Source of the DNA: Romanomermis culicivorax
Taxonomy: Eukaryota; Nematoda; Enoplea; Mermithida; Mermithidae
Direction: 5' to 3'
NCBI GenBank assembly: GCA_963922205.1
Contig: CAWUHX010000032.1
Span: forward strand, 806,001 to 870,000
DNA: 64,000 bases
The position numbers and the translations under genes were made by a program. Below, piece after piece: positions 31,201 to 43,598 of this stretch. The stretch's first letter is position 1; each line of letters opens with the position of its first letter. The notes beneath the pieces are model-generated. The model made no database searches, was not told the origin of the DNA, and was given only the letters and a program-made list of their open reading frames with translations.

Positions 31201-34200
31201 ATTTTTTATTGTAGAAGGTTGATGTGACAAAAATTACTCGTAATCCTCCAAATAAAACTTTGACTATCACAGTCTTGTGAAATAAGAAAATTTCTCCGAC
31301 TTGTTTGTTTTTTGTAAACGTGGTTTTTGCCTGTTATGAGATAATCAACTGAACTGCTGGTTTCTTGTTGTAGAATGAATATTATACGCCCTCGACGGAC
31401 GTTCTGAGATTATTCCATGATTTACACGGCGTCAATGTAATTAAAAAAGAACGCGACTTGAATGGCACACATCGATTCCTTGCCGAAAATGTAATGACCA
31501 GAAACGAATGTAATCAGTTAATGAAACTGAAGGTCAGTGTTTACATCACCTGTTTTTCACGGCTAGGTTTCTACTTTGATGTGGTCAATAAGTCTTTCAT
31601 GAATGTACAATTACGATCGATTAAAAATTTTGGATGGAGAGTTTTTTGTGTGTATAAAGTTTTTCAAATTAAATCAATTCGGATCAAATTTTTCAACATG
31701 AATTATCTTTGTAACCAGAATTCAGAAATAAAAAAAATTGAGTGTAACAACTCCAGCTAGAATCGTACAACTATTTTGAGAATATTGACCTCCTAGTTTG
31801 ACCATATCTGAAATTATAATTGACTGACTGACACTGGTTTTAGAAAACTGATAAGTTTTAATTTTTAGAATTTTTTGATTTCATCTTTTCCTGTGGCTTT
31901 CAAAATGTCAATTTATGATTACATTTTGCATTTCTTTTTGAGCGAAAATGTTCGTGGTCGTATAAACGAATATTTTATTTGATCGGTGAAATATTTTTTA
32001 GGATTTATCCCAACTTGGTAGTGGATATGAAGGTAGAAGTTCTCCCCACACCAAGTATGAACGGTTTCACGGTCTGACCATTGGCCGATTGATAGATGTA
32101 AGTATACCGATGAAATATCTCTTACGAATGTTTTTTATCTTCGTTTGTCAAGAATTCCACTAAAGGCAGGACTTCCGCTTATAAAATAAGTCGTAATTTC
32201 TTAGTTTTTTCATGCGCCGGTACCAGCTTACTCTTATGCAAATAAACTAATAAATTTTGGATTCTTTTTTCAAATTCAATAGCGCTTTTTTCTTTGTTAA
32301 AATACATAATTCAAAGAATATTTAGCGTTATATTTTGAATCGTTTTTTTTTTATGTCCGAAATTCATTACCTTCGTTTTTTTATTTGTAGCTCACTGCTC
32401 AATCAAAAATACCATTACATATTGCTAAACTTTTTTACGATAAAACCGAATTGGCGCGTAACTTTGTCGAAAAATATTTCAATTTAACGTCGCATCTATA
32501 CGTCGATTATACACATTTCGCGTGTAGATCGACGAAACCAGGTATGTTTTATACATACATATTGTAGCTTTCTCGTACATGTGGAACTGTAACCAGCGCA
32601 AATGCTCAGGATTACATCGATCACCATTATAAAGTTGCTAGAAAAGTTATGAATTTATTGACCACAAAATTCACCGACAGTTAGATCAGTAAAATTTCTT
32701 TTGGTTTCGACTGCTTTTATGTTGGTTGCATTTCAACATCATTTTTACACTTCGCATTATGAAAGTCTAGTTCAATCCCTCTTAATCTTCGTTTGCAATC
32801 TTAATCCTTAATTACCTATGTTACCCGAATTTCACATATCAGCCATGTCCTGAACATGGAATATTTTTGAAACTTGAAAACCTGATACAAAAACACTTCA
32901 AAAATCAAACCAAAACGAAACTACAAAGATATCGTTCTCTAGTTGACCGTAATTATAAATAACTAGTGTTTACCAGGTTCAAGTGAATTAAACAGAAAAA
33001 TCAAAGATTTCACTAATATTCGTGATCATTCAACTCATTCATGATAATAATTGACATTTAGAAGAGATTATTGGTGTAATCAACTGTGCGAAATAAATTT
33101 CTGCTCAAGATGTCGAGAAACATATACAGGGTGAGCCAAAAAAAGGCGACCGGTGCTGACTTCCATAACTTTTGAACGGATGAAGCTCTTTTAATGCGGA
33201 TAGCTGCATTAGAATGCCCTCCCTGTTTATCTTCGCTATAAAGACCAAATTTTATGCTCCTAGCATTTATGGTTACTGTACAAACAGAAATTTAGTAAAA
33301 GTGGTCACTTTCCAAAAAGTAAAAATTGTGAAATCAGAGTAAAAGTTGTCCTATTGTGAGAAAAATTTTGTAAAGCTTTTTACACCCAATAATACTTTAA
33401 AAGTCACCCAAATTTGTAAGTTACACGTAATTCGAAGTCAGTAAATTCTTATTTCAATATGGGACAAAATTTCGCCAAAATCAAGAGCTTTTGTTTCGAA
33501 TTGGAAAAAACAAAATCAATTCTCTCATTGACCAGAACGAAAAACGATTAAAATTATTGGTGAAACAGAAAGTTGGACAACAAAAATGGCTCTCTTGCAG
33601 TTTACGGCTGTTATATGATTCTCATGATTGGACCTATTGTACTTTCCAGTTATAAAACATATTGATTTTATCAATTTTCCAAAATTTATTTGAAAAAAAC
33701 CGACGTTTAGTATTTTTGATTCTAGTCAGTCAATATTCAAGCAATTTTGGAAAAATTTTGCAATTTTCATGCCAGATGTTTTATCTATCGACGGCAGGAA
33801 ACCGCATTAAAAAAGCTTCACTTAGTTGAAAGCTATGAAAGTCAGTACCGGTCGCCTTTTTTTCTGGCCCACCCTGTATAATTGGACGACAAATCCCATC
33901 AGTTCACGTAGTTCAAATAGCTGGTTGATTCTCTTATAATATCTATGGCTGCCAACTGCAAAGCCAAAATTTAGTAAGAAACAAGATGTGTAATCTCGTC
34001 GAAATAAAAAAGTGCAATCAAGGTTGATTTTCAAACTTATCTCAGTACTAACGCACTTTCTAGGACGTTTTAGAAAATTTAAAATACTCTTCGCGTACTG
34101 TTAGTCAATAATAATTCAGTGAATTCAGCCCTGACATCTGTAGTCGAGGAAATCCCCGCGCTCCACAGGAAGTTCAATTACTTCATAGGCAGTTGTAGAT

Positions 34201-37200
34201 AGAGCTTCACACGGGGTACCCGAATTACCCGGGTACAAAATGAAAACCATTACCCGGGTACACGGGTAATTCGGGTACCCGTTTTGTATCACGTATAATA
34301 TGTAGACTTGAGAGTAGAGGTGTTTTTTTTAGTTTTTTAGTTTTATAGTTTTTTTAGCCTTTTACAAGCCATGGCTTGTTGGACTGACAAAATGGCTTGT
34401 AGAATTTTAGTCCAACAAGGAAAAATGGCTTGTCAGAATTTTTTGAGTCATGTGTTTGATCATATCGGATACAGAAAAGATGCATTTTAGGTCATAATCT
34501 CAAAATTTTCCGGCGCTTGGCGCCGGTTATAACATAAATAAGCATTATTATTTATTTCCTAGCTCAGGCGCTGCTTCTAACATGTCTAGCTTCATTTATC
34601 ATTTAAGCTTTAATAGTTTTAATCATCTTAAACGTATTATCTCATGTTTTAATTGGTAATCTTCAATATTTCATCTTGATATTTAATGAAGATTCACATT
34701 TTTCCCTTGACACATTTTTTGAGAAAGATCAATACGTCAAGTCTGTAAACTTTTTGAAGTGACTATTCTTTTCTCAACGTAAAATCAATTCAAAAGCTTC
34801 ATGGAAGTAGTTTTCGGAAACTTCTACGCTTCTTGGTCATATCTATTTGGCCAAGTTCATTAGAGTGTGTGAATAAATTGATGGTTTTAAAATTTTTCAA
34901 ACATAAAATTCCAGAAATTACGACCTTTGAACAGAAAATTCGAAACTAATTCTTCAAACAAGTGGTTGGAAAATTGATTTTCCAGTATCGCAGAATGTCA
35001 ATACCCAAAAAAATTTTCCGGCGGTTCAGACAGGAAAGATTAATAGCTTTTTTGGGCTCTCACTTGTCATCATAGACGACTTAACCGTCGATTTCTCATG
35101 TAATTCAAAGTCATTATGTTCTTGGATAGTTTGCTGGAAAATTTTTTCCACAATGCTTGTAGATTAGACTTCGATCAAACTCAAAAATTTCAAATGTTTC
35201 CTGAATTTTAATGAATTAACGGCTCTAAAATGTTATTGAATAAATGTTGAATGACATCTCTTTTTTGATCGATTGCCGTGATGCTCAATATATACATTTC
35301 TTTAAAAAATAACCTAGCATTGGAATTTATTTACGTATATTGATATTATAAAATTGGCTTGCAAAAATTTGGAATGGCTTGTAAAATTTAAGGTCAACAA
35401 GCCACTTGGCTTGTGACTCGTAGGTCAAAAAAACCCTAGAGGTATGCAAATTTTGCTTTGTCTCGTCAATAATATTGAGCTGTCGTGATGTGATGTGTAG
35501 TATTTTGCAGCGTAGGTGCGTCGATGATGTGTATCAATCATCATCTCTAGCATTATATTCGCAATATACCTACCTATGCAGCCTATTGTATACAACAACA
35601 CAATCAGTGTTTCAAGACAAGTGTTGAAAAATATTATGTAGTAGGGACTACGGAGTGTGTGTAATGCATCATTCTATTTTCACAGTGTATCTGTCTAATA
35701 TTATATATGTACATTAACATTACAACTCATTTTAACATGTACCCGGGTATACCCGGGTAATTCGGGAAACGGGTACCCGGGTACGAAATTTTTGTCGTGT
35801 GAAGCTCTAGTTGTAGACGACCCGTACCATCTTTCGAGCCCGCAGCAAGCATTAGGTATGGTGTCGCCTGACGTGAGACTACCCCACAAGGAGAGCTGAA
35901 TGAGGCTGAAACTATCTTAGCTCTTCTCCTCGCCCCACGTGCATGTATGGCCCGTACAATGGATCATTGAGTGAGTACCCGGTTTTGGAAAAATGCATAT
36001 TTAGTGGATGTTTAGGTACCCAACCATCACAAATTTTAAACTGTACCCCTACTTGAAAATCTGGCCGCATGAAGCTTGACATGGTGCTGGGTACCAGCTC
36101 ATCTGATGTCGAAGTTACTTCGTCTAATGCCGGGTATAGTTCAGGTATGTTTGGAAATGGTGCAAAAATTTAGGTTCTTGTCAAAAAAAGTTGTATGGTT
36201 TGAAGCCACTATTATCTAATTTCTAACAGAAAAATATTGTATATTCTTTAACATCAAAGAAATCCGATTCATGGTTGAATACCGCGACAATTTCAGTGAA
36301 ATTCTTTTCGACAATATGAGATTCCATTGCTTGCTTTCGCTATATTTTCTCGTTTGCTAGGATCCACGACACTCCGCAATGATCTGAGCCACCCAATACA
36401 CGGCGATAACTGTATGTTCAAAGACGGCCGTTGTGACAAACGCTTTCCTGCATTCACTTGGAGGGATTTTAGGTTAACGTCCATAATTCGTATTTTTTAT
36501 GCTATTCTTTTTTATCTTCAACATTTCTTCAGCGCCATAATATATTTGAACGATGATTTTGATGGCGGTGAATTCATTTTTGCCGATAGTCACGAAGCAG
36601 AATCGGTGAGCTCATTTCTGTACCTGTTAGATTATTAGTGATTTAAGCTCCAAAAGCGCCGTATTTCAAGTCATTTGATAATCTTGTAAACTGATAGTCG
36701 ATACTTTTTTACAAAACTTGTTAAAAAATTTTTTCTAAATTAGTGCTGTCGTCAAAATCGTTTACCCAGCGTTGTTACTGTAGAGAAACTTTTTTGCTCA
36801 AAAAACTGTGAACAGTTAGTTAAATATGCCTACGAATTCTCAATTCAATGTGGAATATGGTTTTAGAAAGACTCTCATTATTTCACTGGGCTGTTTTTCA
36901 GGCGTCACTGAAGCCGAAATGTGGCCATATGGTTTCCTTCATTGGGAATGCTCTGCATGGCGTAAAGGCCGTTACAAGAGGCACCAGGTGTGCCTTAGCG
37001 TTGTGGATGACTTTGGATCCGTCACATCAAGAATTAGAAAGATTGGAAGCCGAAAAAATGTTTTATTCGGTAACCGAAATTCCCAAATTATTTGTAACTC
37101 CGAAGTCTTGAAAAAAGTAGTTTCTTCCTGTTGTTTGCAGTGTGCATACGAGAAGCCAATTTTTGATTTTTTAAACATTGTTCACTTTTTTGAGTCACAT

Positions 37201-37206
37201 GATTGA
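25227..37206 (+). CDS. P3H: Collagen prolyl 3-hydroxylase (leprecan family), 14 coding exons
   Basis: A secretory-pathway Fe(II)/2-oxoglutarate dioxygenase that hydroxylates collagen prolines at C3. Exons: 25225-25670, 26692-27088, 30257-30382, 30458-30576, 30632-30724, 30931-31134, 31215-31271, 31374-31532, 32002-32097, 32391-32541, 36361-36472, 36533-36605, 36902-37069 and 37141-37206. All join in phase, about 754 codons, close to the roughly 735 of vertebrate P3H1. A signal peptide (MLLYCLLIACW) leads. Leprecan/TPR-like repeats follow (YQWGKEAYTNERWYECV; LGELEQAVKAAYTY; ICESV-type block in exon 4). The catalytic domain has H629-x-D631 (HPIHGDNC), H696 (HGVKAVTRG) and R706, the same H-to-R spacing of ten as P3H1. 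Exon 4's start and exon 7's end are less certain. If intron 13 is retained, the protein ends at 37111. Neither end carries a KDEL signal. Confidence 0.9.
25997..26531. mobile_element. MITE with about 55-bp inverted repeats in P3H intron 1
   Basis: GTACTTTCTGCAGCAATGG...GGTTAGTAAAGGGGCGTGG at the left matches the inverse of CCACGCCCCCTTTACTAACC...GTAGAAAGTAC at the right. The right end itself starts a second hairpin (26521-26565; arms GTAGAAAGTACGATT and its inverse). I could not fix a target duplication. Confidence 0.65.
27556..28627. mobile_element. PIF/Harbinger element in P3H intron 2
   Basis: Inverted ends GGCCCGTATGCCAGAAGGTG (left) and its near-exact inverse (right) are flanked by TAA (27553-27555, 28628-28630), the 3-bp target preference of PIF/Harbinger. 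Subterminal CTACTCC/GGAGTA motifs are repeated many times in both arms. A short transposase remnant lies inside. Confidence 0.8.
27871..28221 (+). pseudogene. HARBI1-like transposase N-terminal remnant
   Basis: The 116-aa ORF has the N-terminal signature of Harbinger nucleases (FRRSDPFEMHSDFDFQLRYR followed by SNKATVRELIKIL). It then leaves the family after about residue 70 for a hydrophobic tail. The DDE catalytic domain is absent, so an internal deletion removed it. Confidence 0.7.
28631..30256. other. Remainder of P3H intron 2
   Basis: No exon is supported. GGCGCC-containing repeats (about 27280-27430 and 28790-28880) lie on both sides of the Harbinger element, and a C/G-tract repeat lies at about 29660-30080 (GGGGAGGGGGAAG ... 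CCCCGCCCTCC). Confidence 0.5.
33125..33880. mobile_element. Tc1/mariner-type MITE in P3H intron 10
   Basis: Ends TACAGGGTGAGCCAAAAAAA-GGCGACCGGTGCTGAC and the inverse of the right end (TACAGGGTGGGCCAGAAAAA) match over about 38 bp and are bounded by TA. The ACAGGGTG start and TA duplication fit mariner-like MITEs. No transposase ORF is present. Confidence 0.75.
34200..35809. mobile_element. hAT MITE rich in ACCCGGGTA motifs, split by a nested element
   Basis: Ends TAGAGCTTCACACG and CGTGTGAAGCTCTA are flanked by GTTGTAGA (34192-34199, 35810-35817), an exact 8-bp duplication. The subterminal parts hold repeated ACCCGGGTAATTCGGG motifs (34214-34282, 35739-35786). The centre is occupied by the repeat at 34323-35436, so the MITE itself is about 490 bp. 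Confidence 0.8.
34323..35436 (+). mobile_element. Non-autonomous hAT-like repeat, uninterrupted copy (empty site for E2)
   Basis: Flanked by near-identical 8-bp repeats TAGAGGTG (34315-34322) and TAGAGGTA (35437-35444). It begins with a T-rich end, has ACAAGCCATGGCTTGTTGG near the left and CAACAAGCCACTTGGCTTGT near the right, and carries a CCGGCGC...GCGCCGG hairpin. It aligns along its whole length with 40017-40515 plus 51186-51788, and shows CATATC once (34838-34843) where E2 is inserted in the other copy. Confidence 0.85.
35818..36360. other. End of P3H intron 10, no gene seen
   Basis: No feature beyond the splice acceptor GTTTGCTAG at 36352-36360 before exon 11. Confidence 0.5.
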
Positions 37207-40016
37207 TAAAATGAATCTTTATTGTTGCGTTAACAATTTGTTTTATGATTTATTTCTAAATTTTATGCGTGTTTGATGTAAAATTTTGTTGCTTCGTTTT
37301 TTGAATTTTTCTGTTATTACGTTAATTTCGCCAGGTAAATGCGTTCCGTCTTCTGTGAAAATCTTCTCGCGTGAGATGTGCTTCATGTTTTTTGTTAAAT
37401 ATATTGAATAAACTTCGATAATTCTAGACATTCAACCCTCAAAAGAGGCCACCAATTTCAGGAATTTTTCGCCCTAAAATTGTCGAGAATTTTGACCATT
37501 TCGAGAAGCCAGTAGTAGCTCGGTCTTAACTGGTATCGGTTATAGGTTCAAGTGCCAGCTCATTCTTAACGGAGAAAATGTATTCATTTCTTTTCATGCG
37601 AGACGAACTTGACATATAGTCTATTTTCAAAATGAGCCTCGAAAAGGAAAATAATCCGTGTAATGTCGATGAACAAGACGACAGGTCTACGTCGTAGGCC
37701 GAAATAATTTTCTCATTTGTGTGCCTAAATGCTAGTCAACTGGAGAAAAAAGTAGTGTCTAATTGTTTATAATTTACATGAACATCCGTGTGCTGAGGCT
37801 CATTTGGAAAAAATAGACTAGCAGTTGTGCTTTTGCTCTTTCAAACTAGATGTTATATAAAAAAACACATAGATGTCCTACTGTAACCACCTTTTTCGCA
37901 GACAAAATAATAATGGAGAATCAATCGATCGTGGACTTGTACACGAGGGCCCGAATTACCAAAAGTGGGTTAAACGTGGGTAAGGGTAAAGGATCATTTA
38001 TACTTGCCTTTTTCGACGGAACGGATCGCCAGCCTGAAGATCCACTTTCGGTCGGAAAGATAACTGCAATTTGGCGGAAAATGACCGACGGTAACTTTTG
38101 ACCGAACGGAACGAAAATTTCCATTTCGTTACGCTGTGTCGGTTGCATTCCGTTACGTCGGGAAAGGCAAGTATAAATGAGCTTAGAGTGAAATGGCGGG
38201 TAAAATGGTGGGTTGATAAAAGTCGAGTAAAATCACGGGTAGAATCGTAGGAAGGCTGAGTAAAAATCGAGTAGAATCGCGGGTAAGATTGTGGGGGATG
38301 GATAAAATCGTCGGTAGAAAAAATAACCCATAACTTTACCCATATCGAGATTACAAAAAATGGGTAATGTAAAAGTTGATTAAAAAGTTGATGAAAAAGA
38401 CATGAAAATAATTTACGATTTTATCCTGCTATTAGCACGGTTATATTGACAAGAAGTTTATATTTTTCACCAAGGCTCGAGTTGGATTGTTTCTTTGGAT
38501 GCCGTCAATGTGTTGCAGGTTAAACTGAATCTGATGTTAGTGATGGCAATAATGAGAAGCCTGAAAATTCAGATTTTTCGCAAATGCATTGATCATCATT
38601 GTAAATATTTCAGTACAAGAGCATCAACATAAATTTATGATACCAGTGAGTTATTGTTCGAGAGCACCTTTTCCAGCTACACTATTACTGTATAAAGCAA
38701 CAATTTTGAAACACATCTTTTGCTTTTCAAACTCCGTTGAGATAAAAGTAACGGGTTTTTGGCATGAATATTTTCATATGTGAATCTGGTGGAAATTGCG
38801 GCTTCTGATTAAAACGTTTTGAAGCTAAAATAAGAAAATGCTCCTTAAGCTCAAAAAACAACAACTCCTACGGTCCTTGATACCATCTATGGTAACTGAA
38901 ATGCACACAAGTCTGTTTTTATAAAATGCTTGTAAATCGAAAAATGTTAAGAATTAGCACTGTCTTTAAAATCGTTTGCACAAAGTCTTTACTGGAGAAT
39001 TTTTTACTCAAAAATCGTTGTCAAGTTTTACAAATTTTTAGTCCTTTGTGGCATATTGCGTAGCAGAAAATTGTAAAAATGTAAAATATGGTTTGTTTTA
39101 CAGTATTAGGAGTTGCAATAAAAAACACAATAAGTTCATCACTCTGGGTATGGCCCATAAGCACGAACCGTTGGGGTTCATAAGCGCATACCGCTCATAA
39201 CAGCCAATGAGCCCATTAGTGCGTACGGCTCATAAATGTGAAAACAGTATATGCTTGAGCGTGTCCTATCTTTTCTGCTGTGAAAGGCTCATAAGCGTGA
39301 AAGACTCATAAGCGCGAAGGACTTTATTGTAAGAGCTAATAATTTTCATGCTAATTTGTCTCATGTAATTTGAAGAAACTTAATGTACAGTATTTTTTAG
39401 CATTCTTATGAAAGCCCCATTAGCATTCGTACTTATGAAGAAATATTTAATTCTAGTCTGTTTTTCTTGAAATGCTTCTAAATTATAAAAGTGGAAAGCA
39501 AGTACAGTTGTGTGCTTGTGAACCCAATTTTTATAGCATTGTTAATTTTTGTCTTTTTTCAATTTAGAAGCAATTTATAAAAAACAAACTATAGTACAGT
39601 TAGCATGGTTGAAAAATGTTACTCTTTGTTGTTGTCAAACTAATGTGTGGGTTTGTCAATTCTGATAAATCGACACATGAAAGCATGTTTTATGTTGGTA
39701 CCTTCAAAAGGAATGAGGTACTCATCTGATTCTAATTAAATTAGCTCATTCTTACTATGCACTTTGTTAGTTAACTGGCAAGTTCAATGGTTAGTTTGAC
39801 AGTAAAACTTTAAGGAATGTGTTCTGTTGGAATAAAAGCTCACATGTTTTTATTGTATTTGGAACTGCGCTCCAACTTCAATATAGGTTTTCGATTGTTT
39901 TTTTTTCAGAAAACGTACAATTATATTTCTTTCTCACTATTACTGGTTTTTGTAAACTTAGCATATGCCAAAATAGCAGTTTTCGAATTATTCAAGTAGG
40001 GTTCAAGAGGTTAGAG
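37207..40016. other. Downstream flank of P3H with degenerate short repeats
   Basis: AATAAA occurs at about 37406, about 200 bp after the P3H stop, a possible poly(A) signal. A palindromic MITE lies at 37999-38180. Degenerate GGGTAAAATCG-like repeats run 38190-38330 and CTCATAAGCGTGAA-like repeats 39140-39320 (related to 52350-52460). A dispersed repeat (GTC.TCAAAATCGTTTAC) occurs at about 38960 and also near 36745 and 60215. No gene is supported. Confidence 0.5.
37999..38180. repeat. Palindromic MITE of about 180 bp
   Basis: TCATTTATACTTGCCTTT-TTCGACGGAACGGA at the left is inverted at the right (CGTTACGTCGGGAAAGGCAAGTATAAATGA). The ORF crossing it (37850-38101) has no coding look. Confidence 0.65.
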
Positions 40017-40515
40017 CATAGTTTTTTTTTAGCATTTTACAAGCCATGGCTTGTTGGACTGACAAAATGGCTTGTAGAATTTTAGTCCAACAAGCCAAAA
40101 TGGCTTGTCAAAATTTTCTGAATCATGTGTTTGATCACATCGGATATGGAAGAGATGCATTTTGGTGCATTTTAGAAGGTCATAATCCCAAAATTTTCCG
40201 GCGCTTCGCGCCGGCTAGAACTCAAATAAGCATTATTATTTATTTCCTAGCTCAGGCGCCGCTTCTAACATGTCTACCTTCACTTATCATTTAATCTTTA
40301 ATAGTTTTAATCATTTTAAACGTATTATCTCATGTTTTAATTGATAATCTTCATTATTTCATCTTGATATTTAATGAAGATTCACATTTTTTGAGAAAGA
40401 TCAATACGTCAAGTCTGTAAACTTTTTGAAGCGATTATTCCTTTCTTAACGTAAAATCAATCCAAAAGCTTCATGGAAGTAGTTTTCGGAAATTTCTACT
40501 CTTCTTACTCATATC

Positions 40516-41590
40516 AGTAGTAAGGCCGGCCCGTATAGGTCGTACGCTTAAGGATACTCCTATCTTTTGTGTACGACCTATAATTTGTCACTTTTTGCCG
40601 ATTTATAGGTCGTACAGTAAACATACACGATTGGCTTTTGTCGGATTTACAGGTCGTACAGTAAACATATACGGTTAATTTCTTCGTCGATTTATAGGTC
40701 GTACAGTAAACATATACGGTCGATTTATAGGTCGTACGGTTAAAAATGCATGTTCTTGAGTTACCGTAATAGTTAAATTACGGTAATTTTCGATTATGGT
40801 AATAGTGGAATTAGGGTAATAGGTGTGTTACTGTAGATGAAAAAGGAAAATCGATGATGAACGGAAAATGGAAAATGAAAATATATGTGGAACAAAAATT
40901 GACATACAGTATACAAGTACGACACAAAAAGTAAGGCAAAAAATCGATCTGGAAAAAACTGGAAATACAGTGCCGTAGTGCACAAAGGTGAGAAAGGTAA
41001 GGTAAACAAAACACCAAAATTGGATCTGGAAAAAGTGGACGTACGGTGCATATAGTGTACAAAGGAAAAAAGGTGAGGTAACAAAACCAAAATCAATTTA
41101 GAAAAAGTGAACAAGGGAAAAGAGCACACCTAGGGGGCATAGAGAAAGAACATGCAGAAAAGATTATACATAGATCTGAAGGAGATGGTGTAGTGGACAA
41201 AGGAAAAAGAGCATGCCTAGTGGAAATAAAGAGAAGACCTACAGGAAAAATGTTATTGATCTAAGAAGAGAACATTAGACAGCAGTGAAGAAAGCACCTG
41301 TGCTTGATAAAAGAAAAACGCTACTAAATGACTTTTCAAAAATCTAATGTGTTGTTTGCTTATATTACAAAATAATCTTATCTAACCTATGACCCCTGAC
41401 TACTGTAAGCTGTCTAGAAAAAAGAAAAAGGCCTAAGAAGGTAATGTATGAAAAACAAAAATCGATCTAAAGAGAACATGTAGTGAACAAAAAAAGAGCA
41501 TATGTAGTGGACAAAATGAAAAGACGCCCATAAATTATTGTCATTTCATGGAGAACATGTACTGGCCAGTATCAAAAATAACGAGTAATC
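40516..41590. repeat. Left terminal inverted repeat of E2
   Basis: Pairs with 50115-51185 out to the AAAATAACGAGTAA/ATTACTCATTATTTT boundary. The outer 220 bp carry iterated ATAGGTCGTAC motifs, followed by TTACCGTAAT/ATTACGG inverted motifs. ORFs here mirror those in the right repeat and are not genes. Confidence 0.88.
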
Positions 41591-41684
41591 TGAAAAAGGA
41601 TAGTACCAGCAACAAATAAAGCTGTAAATGTTTTTTATTATAAAAAAAATGAAAATGTACATGATATATAAATATATAACGTAT

Positions 41685-43083
41685 TTAAATACTATAATCT
41701 GTAAAGGTTTCACGATTTTTATCAATCATTACGAGAGAGTCAAATTCTGCGTATATAAGTGCTTCAATACCACCATCTGGTATATCCTCTCCAAAATTCA
41801 TCTGTAAACTAGTGGTTCCTTCACGTACGAGTTCCCAAAAATTACCATCCATACCGCAAGGAGTCAAATCAAAAACAAAAACCGTGTTATGCGTTGTAAA
41901 AGAATTTCGAGTAATTTCATTACCCTTGTTATCTGTACCGATTCCTACACCCTCAAATAATTGTACAAAAGTGCGCAAATATTTGTTTTCTTTAAAATTT
42001 AGCATATATGGTGTTGTAGGTAAGGTTGTAGTACCACTTGTTATTTTAATCTCGTTTAATCCGAAATGCTTAAAATTGAAGGGGCTTTGATTATAATCAC
42101 CCCTAGCAGCCGAACCATCAACGAGCACCACAACGAGACGACGAGGTAAAGGACCTGTGAACAATGAGTTCAGAGGAGCTGAGCGACGACTAGTTGTTAT
42201 GTATAGACTTGTAACATGACATCGACGAATAGGGTATTTTGCAGCTGTATTTTGTAACATGGATTCAATAGCTAGATTGATATTATCCGCAACTTCAACT
42301 TTTTTAATAAATAGAGACATGCTTTTAACCTCGATTTTATAAGCTTCGTTGTCAGTAGATATAAATTTTTGCAAGCAAAAATCATCTCTATGTCTGTATA
42401 AATCAATTTTCAAAGTACATTGATTCAATAGAAAACGTTCTTGCATAAATAGATCGGCATGTAGAGGAGCCATTAATTCAACAACTGCACTGTTTTTGAA
42501 CATCTGAACTCTTTCCAAAGCACCCTTGTTTTTCTTTATATCGAGAACATCACCATTTTCAAAAGCATAACCAGCAGCTGCAACATGTGTCGACTTAGCA
42601 TCATGACCATAGTTCAATTCCATTTCCAAATAAGATCTGTAAGCGTATCTATCCCCACTAAAATGTTAAAATGTTAAAATTAAAAAAACGTGAACATACA
42701 TTTAATTATAAAACTTACCTATCAGATATTAATTTTCCATTTAAGTACATCTTGATCTGTTTAAAAAATGTTTTGCCGATCAAATTAATTGGTGCTACAA
42801 CATTTCCAGTAGGGTTATTGTTGGCATCCGATGTTAAAACGTAAGCACCACCATTAGCTTTCGTAATTCGAATAGTAAAATATATAAAATTTTTTGATAA
42901 ATCTAGCATATACGAATCTGGTGAAACAACAAACTCGTACGGTCCCTCATTAGTACAAGGATTTTGTAACTGAATTTCAGACCAAAAACTTCTACGAATA
43001 GCTACTTGAGTTGGAGGTACGGTAAATAAATCTAATTCCGTTTTACTACTAGGAGATGATGCAGCATCAATAAATTTACTCAT
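41685..43083 (-). CDS. Major capsid protein, F54H12.2-like family (E2, intact)
   Basis: Exon 1 is 43083-42719 and exon 2 is 42657-41685, with a 61-bp GT-AG intron at the same place as in E1. The 445-codon reading is uninterrupted. It begins MSKFIDAASSPSSKTELDLF and has the family VPPTQ motif near residue 25. LPRRLVV and FNFKHFGL blocks lie in the second half, where the E1 copy loses its frame. The protein is predicted to build the capsid shell as a double jelly-roll; the fold is inferred from family membership. It overlaps the pVI-like gene by four bases (ATGA). Confidence 0.88.
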
Positions 43084-43598
43084 TTTGAATAGATATCCTT
43101 AAAACCGACTATTCTACGTGGAGTCTTTTTTAAGAATGAGGAATGTTGTTTTAGCTGCTTATGTTTATGTTGCTTTATTTGACCATTATTCAACATTTTA
43201 TTGCTCTTCAAATGTATCGTAGAAGTTACATGTTTGCGCTTTCCTAGACCTTTTCCTTTCTGAATACGATCACCTGTCTCGTGTAATAAATTGCTTGCTG
43301 CATTTCGCCCATGATCTGTAACACTTTCTTTAAAAGAACATCCTTCTACCATATCACCTGCAATTTTGGAACCTGCAGCAAGTGCATGTTTTCCTGCAGA
43401 CTTCAAGAAGGGCATAGCTAGTCGCCATAAACTCTTGAAAAAATTACTCAATCCAGCTCCCTGGTGTCTATAATAAAATGGGTATGCTGCTCTAAAACCT
43501 TCTAAGGTACCACCTAATTGAAATTGACTATCTTGTATGCTCTGTTGATAAATTTTGATCCAGTAATCAACAGTTTCAGGGATAAATACGGTATGCAT
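43080..43598 (-). CDS. pVI-like minor capsid protein (E2)
   Basis: 172 aa, collinear with the E1 protein: an N-terminal segment with QLGG near residue 28, a glycine-containing hinge (HQGAGLSNFFKSLWRL), an alanine-rich helical region and a basic tail ending GFKDIYSK. The His/Gln-rich part of the tail is six residues shorter than in E1. The frame is intact and the stop overlaps the capsid start. The assignment to pVI-type proteins is inferred from layout and neighbours. Confidence 0.65.
   Translation of the reverse strand: MHTVFIPETVDYWIKIYQQSIQDSQFQLGGTLEGFRAAYPFYYRHQGAGLSNFFKSLWRLAMPFLKSAGKHALAAGSKIAGDMVEGCSFKESVTDHGRNAASNLLHETGDRIQKGKGLGKRKHVTSTIHLKSNKMLNNGQIKQHKHKQLKQHSSFLKKTPRRIVGFKDIYSK

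Noticed and set aside
36293-36484. ORFs antisense to P3H exons (also 36972-37178 and 25400-25636)
   Set aside because: Shadows of conserved P3H exons on the other strand.
37073-37111. P3H ending at the stop at 37109-37111 as the only model
   Set aside because: A GT donor at 37070 and a strong pyrimidine-rich acceptor at 37140 give an in-phase last exon, so both ends are reported and the spliced one is preferred.
40794-41129. Matching 111-codon ORFs in both E2 terminal repeats (also 50573-50908)
   Set aside because: They are the same inverted repeat sequence; low-complexity Phe/Ser/Leu content and no counterpart at the E1 end.
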